Positions 9,330-18,198 of a stretch of DNA of 64,000 bases are shown piece after piece. Position 1 is the first letter of the stretch. Each line of letters starts with the position of its first letter. This DNA is from Thalassotalea hakodatensis. Its GTDB lineage: Bacteria > Pseudomonadota > Gammaproteobacteria > Enterobacterales > Alteromonadaceae. The stretch is taken from contig NZ_AP027365.1 of the NCBI RefSeq assembly GCF_030295995.1, forward strand, positions 1,488,001 through 1,552,000, read 5' to 3'. The position numbers and the translations under genes were made by a program. The notes beneath the pieces are model-generated. The model searched no databases and was not told the origin of the DNA. It saw nothing but the letters and a program-made list of their open reading frames with translations.

Positions 9330-10268
9330 CTATGAATCAATACAGTTCAGCACTTTTTCAACCTGATATGTTCTTCGATTAATGAATATTTGCTTTATGT
9401 GCTTTCGCAACCAAATTAACCCTTTATCGGCACTTTGTCGCTTATGCCATAACATGGAAATAGAAGTATGAGGAATATCTACTGGCGGGTGGGTAATTGC
9501 AAGCTCATCGTTAGCTAAATATTTATAAATAAGATCAGTAGGTAAAATTGCAATCAGATCACTTTCTTTAATAATCGGGACAGCGGAAGAAAAGTTATTG
9601 ACCGTAAAAGCGACCCGTCGAGTTAACCCTAATTGCTGTAAAGCTTGGTCTGTAGGACTAGCAATATCACCAGATAATGAAACTAATAAATGCTCTGCCT
9701 TGGAAAATTCCTCAACAGTTAGGCGATGCTTGGTCAAAGGGTGGTCTTTACGCATGACACAGACATAACTAGTATCAAATAAGTGATCTGAACAGATGTT
9801 TTCTAATGAGCGGTTGCTTTGTCCAATCACAAGATCAACATCAGCACCATCCAATATTGGTTTGGTACAAGCTATGGTATATGGGACCGCATGTAAGTTT
9901 AGTCCTGGGGCTTCTTTCTCGAATAATTTGCGCATATCTAACCAAAGTGCATCAAGGGCAATATCAGGTAAAGCAACTCTAAATGTTCGCTTAGCACTTC
10001 TGGCTTCAAATTCTTCAGGTTCTATCGCTTGATTGATATTATTCAGAGAATCTCGCACTTTTTCCCAAAGGTTGTTTGCAAAAGTTGTAGGCTGTATTTT
10101 TCGTCCATCAGGAACGAACAATTCATCTTTCCATAATATGCGCATTCTGGCCACGGCATTTGAAACAGCGGGTTGAGTCATTGATAATCGCTCAGCCGCC
10201 TGTGTCATTGATTTTTCGGTCATTATTACATCAAAAATAACCAATAATTTTAATTCATGGGGCCGCAT
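9330..10268 (-). CDS. LysR-family transcriptional regulator
   Basis: 312 residues with an N-terminal winged helix (MTEKSMTQAAERLSMTQPAV then SNAVARMR) and a C-terminal periplasmic-binding-like effector domain, the standard LysR layout. AAGGACG precedes the ATG on the minus strand. The sequence PDGRKIQPT after the helix-turn-helix resembles the NodD/LinR-like branch. It is transcribed divergently from the metallo-beta-lactamase-fold gene, with a 9-bp inverted repeat between them, so it probably regulates that gene and itself. Confidence 0.92.
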   Translation of the reverse strand: MRPHELKLLVIFDVIMTEKSMTQAAERLSMTQPAVSNAVARMRILWKDELFVPDGRKIQPTTFANNLWEKVRDSLNNINQAIEPEEFEARSAKRTFRVALPDIALDALWLDMRKLFEKEAPGLNLHAVPYTIACTKPILDGADVDLVIGQSNRSLENICSDHLFDTSYVCVMRKDHPLTKHRLTVEEFSKAEHLLVSLSGDIASPTDQALQQLGLTRRVAFTVNNFSSAVPIIKESDLIAILPTDLIYKYLANDELAITHPPVDIPHTSISMLWHKRQSADKGLIWLRKHIKQIFINRRTYQVEKVLNCIDS

Positions 10269-10338
10269 AATTAACGTCCTTAATTGTTGCTTTAATTCAT
10301 CATATAATTTTATGTATTGGTTGTCATTTTAATCTATT

Positions 10339-10364
10339 CATCATATTTTGAAATGAATATGATG
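10339..10364. promoter_or_regulatory. inverted repeat, candidate LysR operator
   Basis: CATCATATT (10339-10347) and AATATGATG (10356-10364) are a perfect 9-bp inverted repeat with an 8-nt spacer in the divergent interval between the LysR gene and the hydrolase genes. Placement and AT-rich dyad symmetry fit a LysR-type binding site; this is inference. Confidence 0.55.
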
Positions 10365-10441
10365 TCGTTTTAAAATTATATTTTACCTTTATGCTCTCTT
10401 AATATGAATGGAATAGTAGAACACAGATAACCAGGATAAAG

Positions 10442-10516
10442 ATGAAAACAGCACTCGCATTAATAAGTTACGTACTTGGTTTAACAGCCACACTAGATAA
10501 TAATTCTGGTTATTGA
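10442..10516 (+). CDS. possible 24-residue peptide upstream of the MBL-fold gene
   Basis: The ATG at 10442 follows AGGATAAAG at good spacing and opens a frame of 24 codons (MKTALALISYVLGL then TATLDNNSGY). It is hydrophobic at the start, like a signal sequence, and stops at 10516, two bases before the next ATG. It could be a leader peptide coupling translation to the hydrolase, or the remnant of a deleted exported protein. Confidence 0.35.
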   Translation: MKTALALISYVLGLTATLDNNSGY

Positions 10517-10518
10517 TA

Positions 10519-11430
10519 ATGAAAAAAATAATTCAGTTTATTGCTATTGTTTGTTGGTTCAGTGCTGCAGATGCTCACAACCACGACAGGAACAAGGGTT
10601 TCGATATCAAGGTTACTGATCTTGGGTATGGAATTTTTGAACTAAGAACAGACCGTTCAGGTAACGTGGCAGTGTTAATTGGTAAAGACGGCGTTTTCAT
10701 GGTTGACACACAGATGGAACATTTAGTTGAACTTATTGATGGTGCTCAGAAAAAACTATCTGATAACCGCGATGTTGATCTTATCATTAATACACACTTT
10801 CACCGAGACCATGTCAGAGGTAATGCGTACTTCAAGAAACGAGGAGCAATAATTATGGCTCATCCTAATGTACGTAGATACCTTGAAAATCCAAGGGCAA
10901 TTAAAGCGTTAGGCCGTAAGGCTCCCTCATTTACGCCGCAATATTACCCAAAAACTGACGTCACAGAAGGTACATCACTCAACATGAATGGCCAAAGCAT
11001 TGAGCTTCATCACACGCCCAATGCGCACACAAACAGTGATCTGTTTGTCGTGTTTAAAGAGGGCAATGTAATACATGGCGGAGATCTTGTTTTTAATAGA
11101 CGTTTCCCATTTATCGATATAGACAATGGTGGTTCGGTAGCAGGTTACATTGCAGGTATTAAAAAAATAATTGAAGTTGCTGACGAAGACACAAAAATTA
11201 TCGCAGGGCACGGGCCTGTAGCGACGATAAGTGATTTAGAAGAAAGTATCACGATGTTGAACGAAACCCACAATATTGTTAAAGCATTTATTAACAAAGG
11301 GTTATCCTTGGAAGCAATTAAGGCACTAAACCCCTTAAAGAGTTATACAGAAAATTGGAATTGGGCATTTATCACTACCGAACGAATGCTGACTACACAT
11401 TACTACGATATAACGGGGCAGCTCGAGTAG
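10519..11430 (+). CDS. exported metallo-beta-lactamase-fold hydrolase
   Basis: Signal peptide (residues 1-19, ending SAADA), then the MBL fold with the zinc signature THFHRDH (HxHxDH), further His in HTPNAHTNSDLF and in AGHGP, and an Asp in HGGDLVFN. All ligands for two metals appear present. Relatives include beta-lactamases, quinol/lactone hydrolases and glyoxalase II-like enzymes; the substrate cannot be read from sequence. I start at the ATG at 10519 rather than an in-frame TTG two codons earlier. The divergent LysR gene is the likely regulator. Confidence 0.88.
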   Translation: MKKIIQFIAIVCWFSAADAHNHDRNKGFDIKVTDLGYGIFELRTDRSGNVAVLIGKDGVFMVDTQMEHLVELIDGAQKKLSDNRDVDLIINTHFHRDHVRGNAYFKKRGAIIMAHPNVRRYLENPRAIKALGRKAPSFTPQYYPKTDVTEGTSLNMNGQSIELHHTPNAHTNSDLFVVFKEGNVIHGGDLVFNRRFPFIDIDNGGSVAGYIAGIKKIIEVADEDTKIIAGHGPVATISDLEESITMLNETHNIVKAFINKGLSLEAIKALNPLKSYTENWNWAFITTERMLTTHYYDITGQLE

Positions 11431-11505
11431 TCATTGATGAAGGTGAAAGGTCTATTCATATGTACCTTTTAGCTAAAACAAGTTTAAGTGGATTGGAATA
11501 AATTG

Positions 11506-12744
11506 ATGAAATTAATACATAAAGTAAAAAGGTACCTATGCGCAACTCTTACATTAATTGCTGTTAATGGCTTTGCAGCGCAAGATATTCTTTTAGCGGA
11601 TGATGGCAAGGCAGGGGATGCTTTTGGTTATGGTGTTGCTATCGATGGTAACACTGCACTCGTAGGGGCATTAAAAGCTGATATTGATGGTGTAATAGAT
11701 GCTGGAGCAGCTTATGTTTATGTATGGGCTGACAATGGCTGGCAAAAGCAAGCAAAACTCGTTGCTAAGCCGGCCTTCGCTGACGATACACTTGGTGGTA
11801 AAGTGGTATTGAAAAATAATATTGCAATGTTAGGTGTGATGCGAAGGGATGATAAAGGGAAAGATTCGGGGGCTGTTGTCTCTTTTGAACGTAAATTGAA
11901 CATTTGGAAGCAGAATCGTATTTTCACTGCACCTGATGCAAAACCGGGCGATGCTTTTGGTCAGAGTATTGCACTCACCGACAACTATCTTGTCATTGGC
12001 GCACCACGTAACGACGCATTGGGCATCGACTCAGGAGCCGCTTATATTTACAAACGAGAAAAGGAAATATGGCACTATCAAGCAAAAATAACGGCCAGTG
12101 ATGGTGTAACGGGAGATTTATTTGGCATAAGTGTTGCCATTGATGGTAATACCATTCTTGTTGGTGCTGATTTAAATGATGAAAAAGCGGAAAATGCAGG
12201 GGCAGTTTACGTTTATGTTCTAGAGGAAAATAAATGGCAACAGGAAGCTAAACTTATGGCCTCTGATAGTGGTAAGACTGATATTTTTGGTGTCAGGGTT
12301 GCGCTGTCGGAAAATACCGCATTAATTTCCGCAAGACGAGACGACATTAAAGAGTTAGGTAAAGATGTTGGCTCAGCGTATATTTTTGTGCGAGAGGGCA
12401 GCACTTGGACACAACAAGTGAAGTTGACTTCACCCGATGGGCAAGCTGACGATAGGTTTGGACGAGGGGTGGCGTTGAGCGGCGATACTGCAATCATAAG
12501 TGCAATGAACCATGACGCTAATGGTAAAGATACTGGAGCGCTGTATCTATACAAAAAAAGTATTGGTGGTTGGCGTTATACATCTAAGTTTGTAGCCAAG
12601 AAAAGTATGCCTGATGATAAATTTGGTTGGAGTATAGGATTATCTAATGATATCGCTATTGTTGGCACTCCAAATTACGATGCTTTAGGTCAAGAGTCTG
12701 GAGCTGTATTCATCCAAAGCTTGAATTGTACTAGCAAACTTTAG
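11506..12744 (+). CDS. exported FG-GAP repeat protein
   Basis: After a signal peptide (to about NGFAA), the protein consists of about seven repeats of some 53 residues with the pattern GDxFGxxVALxxxxALVGA and (D)xGAAYVY, i.e. FG-GAP/integrin-type beta-propeller repeats with Ca-binding-like Asp clusters. No catalytic domain is attached. Such proteins are secreted and may bind surfaces or polymers. I start at the ATG at 11506, with GGAATAAA upstream; an in-frame GTG at 11488 also exists. It follows the MBL-fold gene by 75 bp. Confidence 0.85.
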   Translation: MKLIHKVKRYLCATLTLIAVNGFAAQDILLADDGKAGDAFGYGVAIDGNTALVGALKADIDGVIDAGAAYVYVWADNGWQKQAKLVAKPAFADDTLGGKVVLKNNIAMLGVMRRDDKGKDSGAVVSFERKLNIWKQNRIFTAPDAKPGDAFGQSIALTDNYLVIGAPRNDALGIDSGAAYIYKREKEIWHYQAKITASDGVTGDLFGISVAIDGNTILVGADLNDEKAENAGAVYVYVLEENKWQQEAKLMASDSGKTDIFGVRVALSENTALISARRDDIKELGKDVGSAYIFVREGSTWTQQVKLTSPDGQADDRFGRGVALSGDTAIISAMNHDANGKDTGALYLYKKSIGGWRYTSKFVAKKSMPDDKFGWSIGLSNDIAIVGTPNYDALGQESGAVFIQSLNCTSKL

Positions 12745-12831
12745 CCTTTCCTGAGCGATGTTAAGCGTGAATCAATAAAGCACTCGGTTGATTGAAATAT
12801 AAGATTGTTACTTTCTCTAAGTAGCTATTGG

Positions 12832-12876
12832 CTACTCTGTTTTATTTTTAAACTCATATAAATCTTCAATATGAAT
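12832..12876 (-). repeat. nth 3'-terminal stub (about 45 bp)
   Basis: CTA in the stop-codon position followed by bases that match the last 15 codons of nth in register (TTTTTAAACTCATATAAATC in the middle), then homology ends abruptly. It looks like the remains of another fragment whose remaining 200 bp were deleted. Confidence 0.65.
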
Positions 12877-13055
12877 CGACACTAATAGTTTTAGCAAGAT
12901 AGAACTCATATTTTAAATATATGAAAAACACCAAACAAAAGGATTCTATTTCTAGCAATATTAAATTTTTTACGAGCACTACAGTACCTATTAAAAGATA
13001 GTCAGTATACAAATAGAAGCTCTTTGATAATTTGGTCTTGCTCTTTTGTTGGCGT

Positions 13056-13298
13056 TTATTCTTCTATGCTTCTCTCTGGTATTATTTTTGACTGAATTCG
13101 ATTCACTGATACTTGGTCGTATTTACCTTTAAATTCATGTATTGCTGATGCTTTTTTAATTAAGTGACGCATAGTTTTTAAGTCTTCACTATCTATAAAG
13201 TTATACTTATAAACCTGTCTTAAAGTTCCTAAGACATCCCCTAAATAAAATGAATTATACGGTAAGATCTCGATATAAGAATTAACAGCATCAATCAC
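13056..13298 (-). CDS. small hypothetical protein (80 aa)
   Basis: GTG-initiated frame of 80 codons with a normal charged/hydrophobic balance and no signal peptide or known motif. No clear ribosome binding site is seen. It is the only coding candidate between the nth stub and copy D, so it may be the leftover cargo of a shrunken unit, or not a gene at all. Confidence 0.35.
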   Translation of the reverse strand: MIDAVNSYIEILPYNSFYLGDVLGTLRQVYKYNFIDSEDLKTMRHLIKKASAIHEFKGKYDQVSVNRIQSKIIPERSIEE

Positions 13299-13362
13299 AA
13301 AACAAAAAACATGCTGTTGTGAGCGAAAGCACTGTCAGTGCTCTCTAATAATGAGCCAAGCG

Positions 13363-13607
13363 TTATTCTGTCTTATCTTTAAACTCACACAAATCTTCTA
13401 TAATGCAAGAGCCGCATTTGGGTTTATGGGTAAGGCAGGTGTAACGTCCATACAATAAAGTTAATGGTGGACGTCTACTTTGAATTCAGCAGGTACTACT
13501 TTTAGAAGCTTTTTCTCTACTAGAACAACGTTTTTACCCATGGCCAATTTAGTGCGGTTTGATACTCTAAAAATATGGGTGTATACCGCGATGGTAGGTC
13601 AACCAAA
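13363..13607 (-). repeat. nth 3'-end fragment, copy D
   Basis: 245 bp with the same one-base deletion as copy C, so the frame is broken, although the four Fe-S Cys codons remain. Its middle matches copy C while the part from about 13559 to the core matches copy F (GATACTCTAAAAATATGGGT), so the copy is mosaic. Junction motif at 13608-13625 (AGATAATGAAAATAGGCT). Confidence 0.9.
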
Positions 13608-13741
13608 AGATAATGAAAATAGGCTTTACATCATTACGTTAACTCGTTTATCAGTCACGAAACATCAATTTTCCTACTCATCTAGGTTTTGGTTTAGCTC
13701 ATTAAATAATTGTGTCCTTGTTTCTAGTTTTTCAAATTGAC

Positions 13742-13757
13742 TTCACGTTCACTTCAC
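13742..13757. promoter_or_regulatory. TTCAC direct repeats, candidate response-regulator box
   Basis: TTCAC occurs at 13742, 13748 and 13753 in the same direction, about 65 bp upstream of an operon that encodes an OmpR-family response regulator. Direct hexamer-like repeats are typical binding sites of that family, so autoregulation is plausible. Confidence 0.35.
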
Positions 13758-13822
13758 AAGCTTTTCGGTAAAGTGCCATTACAGTCAAATTGACATTAAT
13801 CGCTTAAAGAATTAGGACAAAA

Positions 13823-14734
13823 ATGAAGACTAAAAAAATATTTAATATCGTTCTGGTAATAACCGTAATACTGTTGATTAGCGGAGTGAGTTGGTACACT
13901 GTGTTCGGCTTGAAGGCATACAAAGTAAATGTTCAAGAGTTAGAAGAGTTATATAGTTATCAAAAGCAAGCCGTTAATGTGAACCTTACAGCACTAGAAA
14001 AGGGGCAGTTTAATATCACGTTTAATAGTTTTGATGGCGAGCGGGTATACGGTCAACTCACTTATCCTGAAAATGCAGACCCTTCTCAGCCTATTCCTAT
14101 TCTAATAGGCGTTCATGGCATGGGGCGTACTTATGTGCGTTGGGTAGAGGGTGAGTTTAAGGGCTCAGACACTCTGGAACAAACGGACGAATTAGCAAGT
14201 ATGGCGCTTGCTCGAGGTTATGCCGTATTAGCCATCGACTCAAGGAATCACGGTAAACGTAAGAACTTGGATTACAACATAAAAGATGTAATGTATGATT
14301 TGTGGTTTTGGGGCAAGAAAGAACCGTACGAGAATATGATCATTGATTCCGTAAAAGATCATAGGGTTTTGCTGGACTGGGTTGTTAATCAGCCACAATT
14401 TGACTCAAATAACATTAGTGTGGCGGGTTACAGTATGGGGGGGCAAATAAGTTTAATATTGGCCTCATTAGATAAGCGAGTCAATAAAGTCTTATCAATT
14501 GTTCCTCCTGCGTCAAAAGATACGGTGGCGAGAGTATCACCTTTAAATTTTGTTACGCGACTAAGCACTGCAAAAGTTTGGTTAGTGACAGCTGATAATG
14601 ATGAATATGCGAGTGTCGAGGATAACGCCATTTTATTTGATGCCCTCAATGTACCCAATAAGCACCATATCGAGATAGCCGGCGAACATATCTTGCCTGA
14701 AGGGTATTATAAAGAATTAAAAGGTTGGTATTAA
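13823..14734 (+). CDS. membrane-anchored or exported alpha/beta hydrolase
   Basis: An N-terminal hydrophobic span (residues about 8-28) anchors or exports the protein. The hydrolase fold shows VHGMGRT at the oxyanion position, DSRNHGKR, the elbow GYSMGG with the nucleophile Ser, an acid in TADNDEYAS and a His in AGEHILPE. This resembles the BAAT/dienelactone hydrolase-like group. Its stop TAA overlaps the ATG of the following response regulator, showing tight co-expression with the two-component system, an unusual but clear hydrolase/sensor operon. Confidence 0.85.
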   Translation: MKTKKIFNIVLVITVILLISGVSWYTVFGLKAYKVNVQELEELYSYQKQAVNVNLTALEKGQFNITFNSFDGERVYGQLTYPENADPSQPIPILIGVHGMGRTYVRWVEGEFKGSDTLEQTDELASMALARGYAVLAIDSRNHGKRKNLDYNIKDVMYDLWFWGKKEPYENMIIDSVKDHRVLLDWVVNQPQFDSNNISVAGYSMGGQISLILASLDKRVNKVLSIVPPASKDTVARVSPLNFVTRLSTAKVWLVTADNDEYASVEDNAILFDALNVPNKHHIEIAGEHILPEGYYKELKGWY

Positions 14735-15435
14735 TGGTAGTAAGTTCGCAACTACGCGTATTGTTAGTTGAAGATAACATCGGCATAGCAAATAATATTG
14801 CTGACTATTTTACAATGCATGATGCAGTCATTGATTTTGCGTATAAAGGTAAGCACGGTTGCGAACTTGCTGCTTCTCAATACTACCACTGTATTATTTT
14901 AGATATTATGTTGCCCGACATTGAAGGGTTAGAAGTCTGTGAAAGGATAAGAGCAGCTTCGGATCGACATATTCCCATTATAATGCTGACCGCTAGAGAT
15001 ACGCTTGATGATAAGTTAGCTGGTTTTACTCATGGTGCAGACGACTACTTAACTAAACCGTTCGCGCTTGAAGAACTATATGTAAGGTGTCTCGCTTTAT
15101 CTAACAGGTTAAATATACCGCAACAAGGGAAAGTGACTTCAATTGGGGATGGTGAAAAGAAACTAACGCTGGACTATCAACGCCAGCAAGTTAGCCGAAA
15201 CAACCAATTGTTGTCGCTACCGCCTAAAGTCTTTTCGATTTTGCAGATCCTAATTGAATCTCACCCTAGACCGGTTTCAAAAAGTGAATTAATTGATAGA
15301 GTCTGGGGAGATAATGGCACTGACTCTGATTCGTTACGCTCACATATTTATCAGCTAAGAAAATCGGTAGATAAGCCTTTTAGCACCGATGTCGTTAAAA
15401 CCATTCACAGTGTTGGTTTCGCCTTAGATATATAA
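14734..15435 (+). CDS. OmpR-family response regulator
   Basis: Receiver domain with the acidic pair in VEDN, phosphoacceptor Asp in ILDIMLPD, LTARD switch region and Lys in YLTKPFA, followed by a C-terminal winged helix (PPKVFSILQILIESHPRPVS, then VWGDNGTDSDSLRSHIYQL). Starts at the ATG at 14734, which overlaps the stop of the preceding hydrolase (TAATG), rather than at an upstream TTG. Partner of the kinase 18 bp downstream. Confidence 0.93.
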   Translation: MVVSSQLRVLLVEDNIGIANNIADYFTMHDAVIDFAYKGKHGCELAASQYYHCIILDIMLPDIEGLEVCERIRAASDRHIPIIMLTARDTLDDKLAGFTHGADDYLTKPFALEELYVRCLALSNRLNIPQQGKVTSIGDGEKKLTLDYQRQQVSRNNQLLSLPPKVFSILQILIESHPRPVSKSELIDRVWGDNGTDSDSLRSHIYQLRKSVDKPFSTDVVKTIHSVGFALDI

Positions 15436-15453
15436 AAATTACAGTTGGATTAA

Positions 15454-16719
15454 ATGAAAACGAAACAGTTAAGAAATCGCATTGTTTTTTATTTTGTCTC
15501 TATTGTGGTGCTGTTGAGTTTGTTATTTTCTTCAATCACCGTGATGTTTAGCTATGTTGTGGAAGATAATTTCTTTTATCAAATATTAAATGAACAAAAA
15601 CAGCTAGTTAAAGAGCAAATTGAATTGGCGCTACCCCCGCAGTCAAATGTAAGCTTTATTCAATATTATGAAGATCGCATCGCACTGCCACTTGCTATTC
15701 AAACAGCCTTAGAAAGAGAGCCTCGGCGTAAAGAATTTAGTGATGATAGTGGTAAACACTTTCACATTGCTTATGTTGATGAGTCTAATTTATATCAACA
15801 CATTTTGTTAGCGGATGTAAGTGATCAGCTTGTTGTAAACAAACTAATGGGTACTATTTTTGGCTTTTCATCAGGGCTTTTATTATTTGGCATAGTGTTA
15901 GCGTTACTTTTGTCTTATGGGACAGTAAAGTTAGCTAAAAAACTGCTTCAACCACTCGATGGATTGATGGATATTATTGATAATAGTCCAGTTACTCAGC
16001 TACCAACCAATTTTGCTAGCCAATTTAAAAACAATGAAGTCGGCCGCTTTGCCAAAGTTTTACAGGAAGCGCTAACACGGATCAAGTCACTCATAAACCG
16101 AGAGCAACAGTTTACTCGTGATGTATCACATGAACTCCGAACTCCTTTAACTATTAGTCAAGGTGCTTTAACACTCTTAACTAAAACTCAACTCACTCCA
16201 GAGCAACAAAAATTTGTTCATCGAATAGATGATGGAAACAAACAAATGCAAAAAACCATCGAAGCACTTTTAGCGTTAGCTCGTGAAAAAGAGACTAAAA
16301 TTAAAGAGAAGAACCTAAAAGCACTGATTGAAAGTTGTGTGCTTGATAACCTAGAGGTGCTTACAGGTATCGATTTGTGTATAAAAATTGATAGCAATGT
16401 TTACATAGAAATGGGAGAAGATGAATTTAAGCTAATTCTACAAAACTTACTCTATAACGCAGTCGAACACGGTAAGTGTAACCAAATCAAATTATCCTTC
16501 CATGATGGTAGCTTAAGTGTTATCGATAACGGTAAAGGCTTTTCTTCGGGGGTTGCTATATCAGAGGCGTTTGAGACAGGGGTTCGTGGTTCTTCGAGCA
16601 ACGGATGTGGGATTGGTCTGTCGTTAGTTAAACGTTTGTGTGAAAAATATGGTGTTAAGGTAAAGATAGAGCAAATGGAAAACGGTGTAGCTGTTGAACT
16701 GTGCTTTCACTCTCAGTAG
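15454..16719 (+). CDS. sensor histidine kinase
   Basis: Two membrane spans (about 8-33 and 130-155) enclose a periplasmic sensor of about 95 residues. A linker follows, then HisKA with SHELRTPLT carrying the phosphorylated His, then HATPase_c with N box (NLLYNAVEHG), G1 box (DNGKGF) and G2 box (GCGIGLSLVK). Complete and apparently functional. The short sensor has no family I recognise; given the operon, it may sense the substrate or product of the hydrolase (inference). Confidence 0.93.
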   Translation: MKTKQLRNRIVFYFVSIVVLLSLLFSSITVMFSYVVEDNFFYQILNEQKQLVKEQIELALPPQSNVSFIQYYEDRIALPLAIQTALEREPRRKEFSDDSGKHFHIAYVDESNLYQHILLADVSDQLVVNKLMGTIFGFSSGLLLFGIVLALLLSYGTVKLAKKLLQPLDGLMDIIDNSPVTQLPTNFASQFKNNEVGRFAKVLQEALTRIKSLINREQQFTRDVSHELRTPLTISQGALTLLTKTQLTPEQQKFVHRIDDGNKQMQKTIEALLALAREKETKIKEKNLKALIESCVLDNLEVLTGIDLCIKIDSNVYIEMGEDEFKLILQNLLYNAVEHGKCNQIKLSFHDGSLSVIDNGKGFSSGVAISEAFETGVRGSSSNGCGIGLSLVKRLCEKYGVKVKIEQMENGVAVELCFHSQ

Positions 16720-16757
16720 CATTGTATAATACCTAATGAGCTTTAAGCGAAAACCAA

Positions 16758-16782
16758 CCAAGTGCAAAAGTTAAACACTTGG
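16758..16782. terminator. hairpin after the histidine kinase
   Basis: CCAAGTG (16758-16764) pairs with CACTTGG (16776-16782). No T-tract follows, so termination is only possible. It sits between the end of the operon and nth fragment E. Confidence 0.35.
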
Positions 16783-16837
16783 ACGATCTTGATATTTAGA
16801 TTGTATTGACCATTTGGATATCGCACTAGTGAATCAA

Positions 16838-17083
16838 CTATTCCGTCTTATCCTTAAACTCACACAAGTCTTCAATGATACACGAACCACAGCGTGGCTT
16901 GCGGGCAACACAAGTATAACGACCATGCAGTATAAGCCAGTGATGTACATAGACTTTAAATTCGGCTGGTACCACTTTTAGAAGCTTTTGTTCTACTAGA
17001 ATAACGTTTTTGCCCATCACGAGTTTGGTGCGATTTGAGACTCTAAATATGTGCGTGTCTACCGTTATGGTCGGCTAGCCAAA
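16838..17083 (-). repeat. nth 3'-end fragment, copy E
   Basis: Exactly 246 bp in frame, Fe-S Cys codons intact, but the Trp132 codon has become TAG (17078-17076 on the minus strand) and Ala-Met before GKNV is changed. The junction motif at 17084-17101 (GGGTAATCAAAGTAGATA) also holds an in-frame stop. An ORF of 60 codons inside this copy is not an independent gene. Confidence 0.93.
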
Positions 17084-17202
17084 GGGTAATCAAAGTAGAT
17101 ATAAATGGACTTCTGAAAGTAGCAATAATAGCCGTTTGGTTTAAATCATAAGTTACTTTTAATGGGAAGCTATATTACCATCGCGGCTAAAGAAACTAAT
17201 GG

Positions 17203-18096
17203 TTATGTTTCCCAATAGGGTGTGTCACCAAACTGCTCTGAAAAGTAATCAATAAAGGCCCTTACTTTGGGTGCTAACAGTCTTGAACTTGGGTAAATAG
17301 CCCAAATTGCCGTATTTGAAACCAGCGGATAGTCTTTTAATATTTGGACTAACTCACCACTTTTAATCTTTTGGTAAGCACTCCACCTAGAATTGATGGT
17401 AATACCTAAGCCATTGGTGCAGGCATCACGCACAGCCTCTCCATTATCAGTGCGAAACTTTCCTTTGACCTTAATATTGAATTGACCTTTTTCTGTTTGA
17501 AAAGACCAATTTTCGAGACCCATTAGGGTAATACATTGATGAAAATTTAATTCGTCTGGGGACTTTGGTTCACCGTATTTTGCTAAATAATTTGGCGAAG
17601 CACACAATATTCGGTTATCCGGTGCTAGCTTTCGAGCAATTAAACTTGAGTCTTTCAGTGCTGAGTTACGAATGGCAATATCAAAGCCGCCTTCAACTAA
17701 GTCGATAATAGTATCTGAAAGTTTCAAATCAATGGTTAAATCGGGATAACGCACGAAAAAGTCATTCAATGCGGGTAATAAATGCATCCGCCCAAAAGAT
17801 GCAGGTGCAGCAACACGTAAAGTTCCAATTGGAGAAATGCTGCCTGCCCCTACCGATGCGCGAGCCGCACCAACACTAGCCACTACATCTTCTGCATGCG
17901 GTAGAAAGGCTTTTCCTTCCTCGGTTAATGATACTTTTCGGGTAGTTCGGTGAATTAGCCTAACACCCAGTCCATCTTCTAGTTTATTAATATGTGCACT
18001 CGCAACGGCAGGAGATAAACCTAACTCATGTCCAGCCATACTAATGTTATGAGTTGCAGCAATTCTAATAAACAGCTTTAGATGGTCAATATTCAT
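17203..18096 (-). CDS. LysR-family transcriptional regulator
   Basis: 297 residues: N-terminal winged helix (ISMAGHELGLSPAVASAHIN then KLEDGLGVRLIHRTTRKVSL) and LysR substrate domain (PIGTLRVAAPASFGRMHLLP, FDIAIRN, and so on), of the CrgA/DsdC-like group common next to oxidoreductases. The ATG at 18096 (MNIDHLKLF) is preferred over a TTG at 18105. Divergent to the oxidoreductase gene 103 bp away, which it probably controls. Confidence 0.93.
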   Translation of the reverse strand: MNIDHLKLFIRIAATHNISMAGHELGLSPAVASAHINKLEDGLGVRLIHRTTRKVSLTEEGKAFLPHAEDVVASVGAARASVGAGSISPIGTLRVAAPASFGRMHLLPALNDFFVRYPDLTIDLKLSDTIIDLVEGGFDIAIRNSALKDSSLIARKLAPDNRILCASPNYLAKYGEPKSPDELNFHQCITLMGLENWSFQTEKGQFNIKVKGKFRTDNGEAVRDACTNGLGITINSRWSAYQKIKSGELVQILKDYPLVSNTAIWAIYPSSRLLAPKVRAFIDYFSEQFGDTPYWET

Positions 18097-18198
18097 TATT
18101 ATCAATTAAAACTAAAAAGTGATTCCTTATTGTGCTCTATTATCAATATGTTTTCTAGTGGATATACTTTCTCCATCAACTACTAGGGATAAATTAGA

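Larger units (their letters stand above)
9274..13607. mobile_element. nth-3' unit 3 (composite): LysR, MBL-fold hydrolase, FG-GAP protein, stub, small ORF
   Basis: Lies between the cores of copies C and D. A 45-bp nth stub at 12832 inside it suggests two former units: about 9274-12876 with the LysR/hydrolase/FG-GAP genes, and a shrunken one from 12877 with only an 80-codon ORF. No mobility gene. Confidence 0.6.
13608..17083. mobile_element. nth-3' unit 4: alpha/beta hydrolase with two-component system
   Basis: Interval from the core of copy D to that of copy E, about 3.5 kb, holding one three-gene plus-strand operon and fragment E. No mobility gene. Confidence 0.7.

Noticed and set aside
12921-13001. 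Short plus-strand frame of 26 codons after the nth stub
   Set aside because: No ribosome binding site, low-complexity AT-rich sequence.
13480-13740. Plus-strand ORF of 86 codons
   Set aside because: It is antisense to nth fragment D and runs into the next promoter region; no ribosome binding site or family resemblance.
16838-17020. ORF encoding a small Fe-S protein (copy E); likewise 20202-20480 and 25561-25842
   Set aside because: These frames are the nth 3' fragments. They lack the helix-hairpin-helix and Lys120, their starts vary with the junction, and farther copies are broken, so independent genes are unlikely.
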